Source: Anaerolineae bacterium (GTDB lineage: Bacteria; Chloroflexota; Anaerolineae; S016-19). From it: DNA of 40,750 bases. Below are positions 12,874-21,201 of this stretch, one piece after another. The position numbers and the translations under genes were made by a program. Below the pieces are notes generated by a model. The model was not told the DNA's origin, made no database searches, and worked only from the letters and a program-made list of their open reading frames with translations. The DNA lies in assembly GCA_027016315.1 (NCBI GenBank), contig JALWAP010000053.1:1-40750 (forward strand). Direction: 5' to 3'. How positions within the stretch are numbered: position 1 is the stretch's first letter; every line of letters starts with the position of its first letter.

Positions 12874-13119
12874 ATGGAGATCAGAAGGTTCACAGAAGAG
12901 GAACTAACGCGATACGACGGAAAGGACAGTGCGCCAGCCTTCGTGGCCTACAAGGGGAGGGTTTATGACGTCTCTCAGAGTTTCCTGTGGCGCGATGGCG
13001 AGCATTGGGTTATACATAGAGCGGGTAGAGACCTGACAGATGAACTGGAGCAGGCACCACATGGGGCAGAACTGCTCGAAAAGTTCCCAGTCGTCGGGTC
13101 TTTCGACGAAGTGAATTGA
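12874..13119 (+). CDS. Cytochrome b5-like heme/steroid-binding domain protein
   Basis: RFTEEELTRYDGKDSAPAFVAYKGRVYDVSQSFLWRDGEHWVIHRAGRDLTDELEQAPHG. Confidence 0.82.
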   Translation: MEIRRFTEEELTRYDGKDSAPAFVAYKGRVYDVSQSFLWRDGEHWVIHRAGRDLTDELEQAPHGAELLEKFPVVGSFDEVN

Positions 13120-13238
13120 CTTGCGGCAGCCACTCAGTCTGAAAGGAGAGCGTCGGCCCAAGTGTGCGGTCGGCAGAAGAGATTTCGTCCATAGCATGTG
13201 ACATAGCATGAGAATTGCCTTTCTGTGGAGATGGTTTC

Positions 13239-14036
13239 ATGGTTGGAGATAGGACGCGCAACGTGGGTAAGCAACTCGGTTCGTTCAGGACGACACGGCA
13301 CTTTGGAATCGTTGTTGCACTCTGTGCAATGATTTTACTGTTGGCCTACGTGTTGCTCGATTTCACGGGGGCTTCGTATATCGGCTGGTGGCTGCTGACG
13401 AGCGCCCTGGTGTCCGCTTACGTTTGCGGCTACGCGTGGAAGCGCCTGCGGACGAACCACCCCTCCGGTGGAGGGAACCCGTTCCGCGATCTCGGCCTCG
13501 CTAACGCCGTGACCCTGATTCGTGGGGTGTTGATCGCCATGGTAGCCGGATTCGTGTGCTTCCGGCATCCGGAGGGCGTGGTTCTGTGGGCCCCGGCCAT
13601 TCTGTACACCGTCGCCGCGGCCATGGACGGGCTCGATGGGAAAATCGCCCGCGCCACCGGGCGCGTCTCGCTGCTTGGCGTGTCCATGGACGTGGAGTTC
13701 GACTCCCTCGGTGTGCTGGCGGCGTCTGCGGTGGCCGTCCGATACGGCAGGCTGCCTGTGTGGTTCCTGCTAGTCGGGCTGGCGCGATACCTGTTCCTTG
13801 CGGGCACGTGGGCCCTGGAGCGGGCGGGGCAGTCGCCCCGGCCGCTGCCGCCCAGCGCAATGCGTCGCTTCATGGCAGGGACGATGATGGCCTTCCTGGC
13901 CGTAGCCCTTTACCCGGTCGTCCCGCATCGCCTTCTGCTTGCGGCGGGGATCGCGGTCTTCGTCCCGTTCATGGGGGGCTTCGTCCGTGACTTCCTCTAC
14001 ATCGCCGGGTGGCTAGGGGAGCGGGAGGAAGCATGA
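13239..14036 (+). CDS. CDP-alcohol phosphatidyltransferase family protein
   Basis: Complete D(x)2DG(x)2AR(x)8G(x)3D(x)3D signature: DGLDGKIARATGRVSLLGVSMDVEFD; multiple TMs. Confidence 0.92.
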   Translation: MVGDRTRNVGKQLGSFRTTRHFGIVVALCAMILLLAYVLLDFTGASYIGWWLLTSALVSAYVCGYAWKRLRTNHPSGGGNPFRDLGLANAVTLIRGVLIAMVAGFVCFRHPEGVVLWAPAILYTVAAAMDGLDGKIARATGRVSLLGVSMDVEFDSLGVLAASAVAVRYGRLPVWFLLVGLARYLFLAGTWALERAGQSPRPLPPSAMRRFMAGTMMAFLAVALYPVVPHRLLLAAGIAVFVPFMGGFVRDFLYIAGWLGEREEA

Positions 14037-15040
14037 TTTCGCTGCGGCGCTCGGTGCGCCCCGTGGCCGGATACGTCACCTGGCTGGCGATAGCAGCCCT
14101 CTCCTGGTGGGCGCTGAAGACCGCTCCCCTGGGCAGGATGTGGGCGGAGGTGCGGGGTATCCATCCGGCGGCCATCCTGGCGCTGGCGGTGCTAAACCTG
14201 CTCATCCTGTGGCTCTTCGGCGTCCGGTGGTGGCTCGTGCTCCGGGCGGGGGAACGCCGGATTTCGTCCCTGAAGCTGGCGGTGTACCGGCTGGCGGCGT
14301 TCGGGATCAGCTACTTTACGCCGGGGACGCAGTTCGGCGGGGAGCCGCTGCAAATCTACCTGCTGAACAGGCGGGATGGTGTGCCGACGGCGGAGGCCAT
14401 TGCTTCGGTTGGGGTGGACAAACTGGTCGAGTTGATGGTGAATTTCGCGTTCCTGGTGATCGGCGTGGCGGCGATGGTGAAGCTGGGCTTCTTCGCCGGA
14501 GCCGTCGGGAACGGAGCGCTTGCCGGGGCGGCTCTGCTTGCGGCGATGCCGATGGTCTACGGCGCTGCCCTCTGCTTCGGCGTGGCCCCAGCGGGATGGG
14601 CGTCCGGGCTTCTGGGCAGGCTCGTGCGGCACGATGCGATGGCGAGGCTGGCGCTCCACGTGGGAGATGCGGAAGGGCAGGTGACCGCCCTCTGCCGCCG
14701 GAAGCCGTGGGGGATGGCTGCTGTGCTGGCGTTTGCCGGAGGGTTGTGGCTGCTGCTGGTGGGCGAGTACCGGCTGATGACCTGGGCGCTTGGCCTCCGG
14801 ATGTCGCTGGCGCAGGTGGTGGCGGCGCTGGCGACGGCCCGGCTGGCGTTCCTGTTCCCCCTGCCCGGCGGCCTGGGCGCGCTGGAGGCGGGACAGGTGC
14901 TGGCGATGAAAGTCCTGGGCTTCGACCCGGCGATGGGCCTGAGCATCAGCCTGCTGATCCGCGCCAGGGACGTGACCTTTGGGCTGGCCGGGCTGTGGCT
15001 TGGAAAATCCCTGGCCGGGGATCAGCGAACAAGCGAATGA
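14033..15040 (+). CDS. Lysylphosphatidylglycerol synthase TM region / UPF0104-like flippase family membrane protein
   Basis: Multi-TM, FGISYFTPGTQFGGEPLQIYLLNRRDGVP and PLPGGLGALEAG motifs; ATGA overlap with the previous gene. Confidence 0.85.
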   Translation: MISLRRSVRPVAGYVTWLAIAALSWWALKTAPLGRMWAEVRGIHPAAILALAVLNLLILWLFGVRWWLVLRAGERRISSLKLAVYRLAAFGISYFTPGTQFGGEPLQIYLLNRRDGVPTAEAIASVGVDKLVELMVNFAFLVIGVAAMVKLGFFAGAVGNGALAGAALLAAMPMVYGAALCFGVAPAGWASGLLGRLVRHDAMARLALHVGDAEGQVTALCRRKPWGMAAVLAFAGGLWLLLVGEYRLMTWALGLRMSLAQVVAALATARLAFLFPLPGGLGALEAGQVLAMKVLGFDPAMGLSISLLIRARDVTFGLAGLWLGKSLAGDQRTSE

Positions 15041-15087
15041 GCGAATAAGCGAGTCAGCGAATGAGCGAATCAGCGAATCGGCGAAAC
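15024..15087. repeat. 8-bp tandem repeat (AGCGAATN) x8, second locus
   Basis: agcgaaca agcgaatg agcgaata agcgagtc agcgaatg agcgaatc agcgaatc ggcgaaac; inverted partner ttcgctgattcgctcgattcgccgattcg just downstream. Confidence 0.85.
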
Positions 15088-15154
15088 CGACCGCTTTGGG
15101 GAAGCCCTTTCGCTGATTCGCTCGATTCGCCGATTCGAAAATGGAGGAGGATTC

Positions 15155-15820
15155 GTGTTGGAAGGATTGATTGTGGAACGGTTGGTTTGCGCGAGGATTC
15201 CGACCAAAGAGGGGACTTTTCAATTGTGCCTTTACGGCAACAACCGTGACGACAAGGAACATCTGGCGCTGGTGGTCGGCGATGTTCAGGGCGGGAACGT
15301 GCTGGTTCGCATCCACTCCGAGTGCTTCACCGGCGATGTCCTGGGCTCCCAACGGTGCGATTGCGGCGAGCAACTACACCGCTCCATGGAACTCATCGCC
15401 CAGGAGGGGCGGGGCGTGCTGGTCTACCTGCGGCAGGAAGGGCGCGGCATCGGCCTGCTGGACAAGCTGAGGGCGTACAATCTCCAGGACGAGGGTTACG
15501 ACACCGTCGAGGCTAACCTGCTCCTGGGGCATCAGGCCGACGAGCGGGATTACGACATCGGGGTGGCGATCTTGCGCGACCTGGGCGTCCGGTCGGTGCG
15601 GCTGCTGACCAACAATCCGGCCAAGATCGAGGCGTTGGAGAAGCTGGGGATGCCCGTGGTGGAGCGGGTTCCGGTGGTCGTCGGCATCACTCCGGAGAAC
15701 CGGCACTACATCCAGACCAAAGTCCGGCGGATGCACCACCTCATCAACCTGGGGCATCTGCATCTGGACGCGCCGAGGGGCAACAATGGAGCCGGTGGAA
15801 GAGATAAGGTCAAGCATTGA
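15155..15820 (+). CDS. ribA: GTP cyclohydrolase II
   Basis: VRIHSECFTGDVLGSQRCDCGEQL zinc site; YLRQEGRGIGLLDKLRAYNLQDEGYDTVEAN; RLLTNNPAKIEAL; GTG start after ggagga. Confidence 0.94.
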   Translation: MLEGLIVERLVCARIPTKEGTFQLCLYGNNRDDKEHLALVVGDVQGGNVLVRIHSECFTGDVLGSQRCDCGEQLHRSMELIAQEGRGVLVYLRQEGRGIGLLDKLRAYNLQDEGYDTVEANLLLGHQADERDYDIGVAILRDLGVRSVRLLTNNPAKIEALEKLGMPVVERVPVVVGITPENRHYIQTKVRRMHHLINLGHLHLDAPRGNNGAGGRDKVKH

Positions 15821-16565
15821 GGAAATGGTGGCGCAGAAGCGCCGGCCGATGGTGACCCTCACCTACGCCCAGAGCCTCGACGGGAGCATTGCCGCACGCC
15901 CCGGCGCTCCGCTGGCCGTCTCGTGCGAGGAGACGAAACTCCTGACCCACAGGCTTCGGGCCGCCCACGACGGTATTCTGGTGGGGATCGGCACGGTGCT
16001 GGCCGACGACCCCAAACTCACCGCCAGGCGAGTCGGCGGGCCCCATCCCCGTCCGGTGATCCTGGACGGCCGACTCCGCACGCCGCCGAATGCGAAAGTG
16101 ATCCGGCACCCGCGCGGCGTCGTCATCGCCACGTCGGAGAACGCGGACGCTGCGTTGGAACGCGATTTGCGTGCCCGCGGGGCTGAGATCGTCCGGCTAC
16201 CCGCTGGCGACGGCGGGTTGAGCCTAACGGCGTTGCTCCGTCGCCTCGGCGAGATGGGCATCCGTAGCGTGATGGTGGAAGGCGGAACGTCGGTGCTGAC
16301 CTCGTTCCTGCGGGCCGGGCTGGTGGACTGGGTTCTGGTGACCATCGCTCCCCGATTCGTCGGCGGCGTGCGGGCGATTGCAGCGTTGCCCCCCGCCGAC
16401 GCGGCCAGCGTCGAGCCGTTCCCCGGCCTGGGCGACGATTGGCGCTGCGGTCGGTTCGCCCGGGACATGGTCGTATGGGGCAGGTTCGTTCCAGGTAAGT
16501 CTACAGAGCGCGAGTCTGCTCGAACGAAGAGAAACGCTGCCGACCGTGATCAAAAGGAACGCTGA
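15786..16565 (+). CDS. Stand-alone RibD C-terminal (DHFR-like) reductase domain protein
   Basis: MVTLTYAQSLDGSIAARPGAPLAVS...HDGILVGIGTVLADDPKLTAR...RSVMVEGGTSVLTSFLRAGLVD; no N-terminal deaminase domain. Confidence 0.9.
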   Translation: MEPVEEIRSSIEEMVAQKRRPMVTLTYAQSLDGSIAARPGAPLAVSCEETKLLTHRLRAAHDGILVGIGTVLADDPKLTARRVGGPHPRPVILDGRLRTPPNAKVIRHPRGVVIATSENADAALERDLRARGAEIVRLPAGDGGLSLTALLRRLGEMGIRSVMVEGGTSVLTSFLRAGLVDWVLVTIAPRFVGGVRAIAALPPADAASVEPFPGLGDDWRCGRFARDMVVWGRFVPGKSTERESARTKRNAADRDQKER

Positions 16566-16566
16566 G

Positions 16567-16620
16567 ACGCAAAAGTGCACAAGCCGCGAAGACTTTTCGA
16601 ATTTGTTTGCGGCTTTGCGT
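16567..16620. repeat. Imperfect palindrome in intergenic gap
   Basis: acgcaaaagtgcacaAGCCGCgaagacttttcgaatttgttTGCGGCTttgcgt folds on itself. Confidence 0.55.
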
Positions 16621-16667
16621 TGACCTGACTGCTTTGCCAACGAGATGTTTTTGGGAAGGAGTAGCGC

Positions 16668-17702
16668 ATGATGCGGCAGAGCCTCTATTTCGTGGCCCCC
16701 AGGCGGGTCGAACTGCGGGAGGAGCGGGTTCCGGAGCCGGGGCCGGGCCAGGTGCTGGTGCGGACGCTCCTTTCCGGCATCAGTTCCGGCACGGAGATGC
16801 TGATCTACCGTGGCGAGATGCCACGCGGCATGGCAGCCGACGAGAGCATACCGTCGCTGGCTGGCAGGCTCGACTACCCTCTGAAGTATGGCTATTCGGC
16901 GGTGGGCAAGGTGGAGGCGCTGGGCCCTGGGGTCGATGAGGCGTGGCTGGGGCAGTCCGTCTTTGCTTTCAATCCCCACGAAAGCCGGTTCGTGGCGTCG
17001 GTGGAAGACCTGATGCCGCTGCCCGACGGCGTGGCTCCGGAGGAAGCCGTGTTCCTGCCCAACGTGGAGACCGCCGTCAATTTCGTGATGGACGGCCGAC
17101 CGGTCATCGGCGAGCGGGTGGTGGTGCTGGGCCAGGGCGTCGTGGGCCTGCTGACGACGGCGCTGCTGGCGCGATTCCCGCTGGAGGCGCTGGCGACGAT
17201 GGATGCGTTCCCGCTCCGGCGGCAGGCATCGCTGGATTTCGGCGCCCATGCTTCGTTCGACCCATCGGACGACGATGCGGTAGCGCGCGTGCGGGAGTTC
17301 CTGGGGGCTGTGGATTTCTACGACGGCGCCGACTTGGTCTACGAGGTCAGCGGCTCTCCGGCGGCGCTGGACGAGGCCATCGCGCTGGCAGGGTTCGACG
17401 GACGCATCGTCGTCGGGTCGTGGTACGGGCAGAAGCGGCACCCCGTCGACTTGGGTGGGCGGTTCCACCGGGGGCGGATGAAGCTGGTGTCGAGCCAGGT
17501 GACCACTCTGGCGCCCGCTTTCTCCGGCCGCTGGGACAAGCGCCGCAGGATGCAGGTTGCGTGGCGGATTCTGCGGGAGATCAGGCCGTCCCGCTTGGTG
17601 ACCCATCGTTTCCCGCTGGCGCGGGCCGCCGAAGCCTACCGCCTGCTGGACGAGCGCCCGCAGGAAGCCATCCAGGTAGTGCTTGAATACGGAGATGTTT
17701 GA
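16668..17702 (+). CDS. MDR-superfamily (BchC-like) alcohol dehydrogenase
   Basis: SGISSGTEMLIYRG, YGYSAVGKVEALGPGV, GERVVVLGQGVVGLL Rossmann motif. Confidence 0.87.
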   Translation: MMRQSLYFVAPRRVELREERVPEPGPGQVLVRTLLSGISSGTEMLIYRGEMPRGMAADESIPSLAGRLDYPLKYGYSAVGKVEALGPGVDEAWLGQSVFAFNPHESRFVASVEDLMPLPDGVAPEEAVFLPNVETAVNFVMDGRPVIGERVVVLGQGVVGLLTTALLARFPLEALATMDAFPLRRQASLDFGAHASFDPSDDDAVARVREFLGAVDFYDGADLVYEVSGSPAALDEAIALAGFDGRIVVGSWYGQKRHPVDLGGRFHRGRMKLVSSQVTTLAPAFSGRWDKRRRMQVAWRILREIRPSRLVTHRFPLARAAEAYRLLDERPQEAIQVVLEYGDV

Positions 17703-17892
17703 CGCAGAGATGTAGGGCGAGCCGTCTGGCTCGCCTGGTCGAGCTGTCCAGCTCGACCTACAAAGTCGGCTGGGGTGATGGGTGAGGGCAAAAGGCAATA
17801 CCAGCTCCCTTGTGCAAGCGCAATGTGCGATGTGTTACACAGAATGACGAGGAGAAAAGTTCTATCCCCGGCGCCTTTGCGTCTCTGCGTCA
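17700..17892. repeat. Palindromic cassette bounded by an 11-bp perfect inverted repeat
   Basis: TGACGCAGAGA (17700-17710) and TCTCTGCGTCA (17882-17892); inside, GGCGAGCC-gtct-GGCTCGCC and GGTCGAGCT-gtcc-AGCTCGACC hairpins. Confidence 0.7.
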
Positions 17893-17907
17893 GAATAGGA
17901 GGGATTG

Positions 17908-18303
17908 ATGTACACAGTTGCGGTCGTTCGTGATTTCATCGCCCGGCATTACCTCGTCGGCGGCGATTGGGGAGCGGAGAACCAGGAGCACTCCCACCAC
18001 TACCGGGTCGAGGTTCGGCTTTCTGGCAGGGAACTGGACGAGCACGGGTATCTGGTGGACATCGTGGAGATCGAAAGCAGCCTCGACGGGCTGGTGGCCC
18101 GCTACAGGGATGCGATGCTCAACGATTTGCCGGAGTTCGCCGGGCTGAACCCCAGCCTGGAGCATTTTTCCCGCTTGCTCTGCCAGGCGCTGGCCCGGAA
18201 GCTCCGTGCGCCGAACCTGGAGCGCATCGCCGTGCGCCTGTGGGAGCACGAATCGGCCTGGGCCGAGTACGAGACGCTCCTGAACGCCGCCGATCGAGGG
18301 TAG
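17908..18303 (+). CDS. 6-pyruvoyl-tetrahydropterin synthase / QueD family protein, catalytic Cys position substituted
   Basis: YTVAVVRDFIARHYL...ENQEHSHHYRVEVRLSGRELDEHGYLVDIVEIE; HxxxHSH-type zinc ligands; LNPSLEHFSRLL; RLWEHESAWAEYE; nearest ATG. Confidence 0.82.
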   Translation: MYTVAVVRDFIARHYLVGGDWGAENQEHSHHYRVEVRLSGRELDEHGYLVDIVEIESSLDGLVARYRDAMLNDLPEFAGLNPSLEHFSRLLCQALARKLRAPNLERIAVRLWEHESAWAEYETLLNAADRG

Positions 18304-18370
18304 CCATGGCCTCGGACTGGGGTTCGTTTCATGCCTACCGACTGGACTTGGAGAAGCGCGGAGCTTTAGG

Positions 18371-19444
18371 ATGCACGTCGGCCTGGTAATCTACGGCTCG
18401 TTGGGCACCCTCTCCGGCGGCTACCTGTACGACCGGAAGCTGGTGGAGCGGTTGCGTTTCCGCGGGCATAGGGTGACGGTTGTGTCACTTCCGTGGCACA
18501 GTTACGCCCACCACCTGCTGGACAATTTCAACCCGTCGCTCCGGCGCAGGCTCCTGACAGCGGAAGTCGACCTCTGGCTCCAGGACGAGCTCAACCACCC
18601 GTCTTTCTTTCTCCTGAACGCCCGGCTGCGGGGCAAGATTCCGCCCGTGATCTCCATCGTCCACCACCTGCGCATCAGCGAGAGGCATTCCCGCCCTGCG
18701 AGCATGCTCTACCGCGCCGTGGAGCGCCGATACCTGGCGAGCGTGGACGGTTTCGTGTTCAACAGCCGCACCACCCGCAGCGTGGTGGAGTCGGTGCTGG
18801 GGCGGAAGACCACGGGCGTGGTGGCCTACCCCGGCGGCGACCGGTTCTCGCCGGATGTGACGTCGGAGGATGTGCGCGCCAGAGCAATGGAGCAGGGCCC
18901 GCTGCGTGTCCTGTTCGTGGGAAACCTGATTCCACGCAAGGGGCTGCACCTGCTCCTGGCGGCAATGCGGACGCTGCCGCCGGGCACCGTGACGCTGGAC
19001 ATGGTGGGCGGCGCTGGTTTCAACCGCCGGTACGCCCGGCGGATGCACGAGATGGCCTCGTCCCTGGACGGTGCGGTGCGGTTCCACGGGCAACTGGACG
19101 ACGAGGCGCTGGCGGCGCTGCTCCGTCGTTCTCATCTGCTGGCCGTGCCGTCGCAGTACGAGGGATTCGGCATCGTGTACCTGGAGGCGATGGGGTTTGG
19201 GCTGCCAGTGGTGGCCGGAACCGGTGGCGCGGCGAGGGAGTTCGTGGAAGAGGGGGTCAACGGATTCCTGGTGCCCCCGGACGGCGCGGCGGCGCTGGCG
19301 GAGCACCTGCTGGCGCTGCATTGGGATCGTGAGCGGCTGGCGGCCATGGGGCGGGCAGCGCTGGAGCGCTACGCCCGCCATCCCACATGGGCAGAGAGCA
19401 TGGATCGCGCGGTTGCGTTTCTGGACGAGCAGCTTACCTACTGA
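18371..19444 (+). CDS. Glycosyltransferase family 4 (GT-B) protein
   Basis: GGYLYDRKLVERLRFRGHRVTVVSLPW; VLFVGNLIPRKGLHLLLAAM; VPSQYEGFGIVYLEAMGFGLPVVA. Confidence 0.92.
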   Translation: MHVGLVIYGSLGTLSGGYLYDRKLVERLRFRGHRVTVVSLPWHSYAHHLLDNFNPSLRRRLLTAEVDLWLQDELNHPSFFLLNARLRGKIPPVISIVHHLRISERHSRPASMLYRAVERRYLASVDGFVFNSRTTRSVVESVLGRKTTGVVAYPGGDRFSPDVTSEDVRARAMEQGPLRVLFVGNLIPRKGLHLLLAAMRTLPPGTVTLDMVGGAGFNRRYARRMHEMASSLDGAVRFHGQLDDEALAALLRRSHLLAVPSQYEGFGIVYLEAMGFGLPVVAGTGGAAREFVEEGVNGFLVPPDGAAALAEHLLALHWDRERLAAMGRAALERYARHPTWAESMDRAVAFLDEQLTY

Positions 19445-19566
19445 TTTATGTTATTGCTTTATGTTCCCTAGTTTCAAAATCGGATCTCAAAGTCTATCCC
19501 TATCCCGGAAAACCTGAAGCAAACTGCGCCGCCCGAATTGTCCGTCCCGATGATTGCTTGCTCTTC

Positions 19567-19595
19567 TTGCCCGTGGCGATGGAGCATGGTAAACT
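19567..19595 (+). promoter_or_regulatory. Possible sigma-70 promoter for dnaX
   Basis: TTGCCC - 17 bp - TAAACT. Confidence 0.35.
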
Positions 19596-19614
19596 TGCCT
19601 ACCAGGAGGTTCTC

Positions 19615-21201
19615 GTGTCGTCGCAATCTCTCTACCGTCGCTGGAGACCACAGGACTTTTCGGAAGTGGTCGGGCAGGAGCATGTATCCCGCACGCTGCA
19701 AAACGCACTGCGTGAGGGCAGGATTTCACATGCCTATCTTTTCGCTGGGCCGAGGGGCACTGGCAAGACCAGCATGGCTCGAATCCTGGCGAAGGCCGTC
19801 AATTGCCTCAACGACAACGTGAACCTGAGGCCGGACAACACATGCCCGGTGTGCGTGGCCATCAACGAAGGACGCTCCATCGACCTCATCGAGATCGACG
19901 CCGCCTCCAACACCAGCGTGGACGACGTAAGAGACCTCAGGGACAAAGTGGCGTTCAGACCCAGCGAGTCCCGCTACAAAGTGTATATCATCGACGAAGT
20001 GCACATGCTCTCCAATGCGGCGTTCAACGCCCTGCTCAAGACATTGGAAGAGCCTCCAGAGCACGTGATTTTCGTGCTCGCCACCACGGAGCCACACAAG
20101 ATTCCGGCAACGATACTGTCGCGATGCCAGCGCTTCGACTTCCGACCGCTATCCGTGGCTGAAATCGAAGGCAGGCTCGCCTTCATAGCCGAGCGCGAGG
20201 GAGTAGAAGCGGAGAAATCGGCACTCACGCTCATTGCCAGAAACGCGCGCGGCAGCATGAGAGACGCCATAACCATGCTGGATCAGGCCATCGCGTTCGG
20301 CGAAAGCAAACTCACCCGTGAGCAAATTCTCGACATGCTGGGCGCAGTCGACGAATCGAAAATAGTGGTGATAGTAGACGCTATGCTCGATGGAGACAGG
20401 CGAAGAGGCCTCGAACTGCTGCACTCGGTGGCGGAACGTGGGATCGACCCTCAGCAGTTAGCTGGTCAGATCGTCGACTTCCTGAGAGACCTGATGCTTC
20501 TGAAAGCAGGCGGCAGCTCGCTGCTCAGTAGATCCAAGTCGGAGATTCAAGAGATGGAACCCCTGGCGGAAAAAGCGAACCTCCGATCGATCATTTCGTC
20601 GATTCGGAATTTCGAGGAAGCTTTCAAATCCAAAGCGGCGCTTGGCCATCCGGACTTACCATTGGAGATCGCATTCCTATCCTCGACGCCATCAGCCCAG
20701 CCCACCACCGCTTTGTCAAAGCCGTTGAAACCCACTGAAGAACCAGATAGGCAACCCCGCCTCGAGTCCAAATCGGGACCTGCCGGATCCAAAGTAACAC
20801 CCTCAGCACCAATTTCTGAAACAAACGTCAAACAACGAATTCTTACGGAGCTCAAGAAAAGGGACATCATGCTGCAAGCGATAATGCGGTCTGGAAAAGT
20901 GCTTAAATCCACCGACGGAGAATTCGTCGTGGGCTTTAAATCCAGGTTCCACAAGCAGAAAATGGAGACAGAAAAAGCCAGGAGCGCGATGGCAGAAGTC
21001 CTGAAGAGTATATTCGGCAAGAAAACTAAGTTCGAAGTCATTCTGCTTACAGGGAACGAGCCACCGGCAAACCTCCAGGTGGACTTTTCTCATAGCAATA
21101 AAATGCCTTCCGATCCGGTAGTGAGTTACCTGATTGAAAAACACGGCGGCGCGCTCTCCAGAGCACAAGGCAATCCGACGGAGGATGAAAATGAAGATTA
21201 G
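19615..21201 (+). CDS. dnaX: DNA polymerase III subunit gamma/tau
   Basis: SSQSLYRRWRPQDFSEVVGQEHVSRTLQNAL, GPRGTGKTSMARILAKAVNC, DEVHMLSNAAFNALLKTLEEPPEHVIFVLATTE; GTG start after aggagg. Confidence 0.96.
   Translation: MSSQSLYRRWRPQDFSEVVGQEHVSRTLQNALREGRISHAYLFAGPRGTGKTSMARILAKAVNCLNDNVNLRPDNTCPVCVAINEGRSIDLIEIDAASNTSVDDVRDLRDKVAFRPSESRYKVYIIDEVHMLSNAAFNALLKTLEEPPEHVIFVLATTEPHKIPATILSRCQRFDFRPLSVAEIEGRLAFIAEREGVEAEKSALTLIARNARGSMRDAITMLDQAIAFGESKLTREQILDMLGAVDESKIVVIVDAMLDGDRRRGLELLHSVAERGIDPQQLAGQIVDFLRDLMLLKAGGSSLLSRSKSEIQEMEPLAEKANLRSIISSIRNFEEAFKSKAALGHPDLPLEIAFLSSTPSAQPTTALSKPLKPTEEPDRQPRLESKSGPAGSKVTPSAPISETNVKQRILTELKKRDIMLQAIMRSGKVLKSTDGEFVVGFKSRFHKQKMETEKARSAMAEVLKSIFGKKTKFEVILLTGNEPPANLQVDFSHSNKMPSDPVVSYLIEKHGGALSRAQGNPTEDENED

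Noticed and set aside
16224-17798. 524-aa minus-strand ORF
   Set aside because: Antisense to the well-supported RibD-like reductase and dehydrogenase genes; low-complexity His/Arg/Gln-rich translation typical of GC-rich shadow ORFs
19615-21201. Programmed frameshift in dnaX (tau/gamma)
   Set aside because: No A6G-type slippery heptamer seen in the expected region; only shorter A-runs
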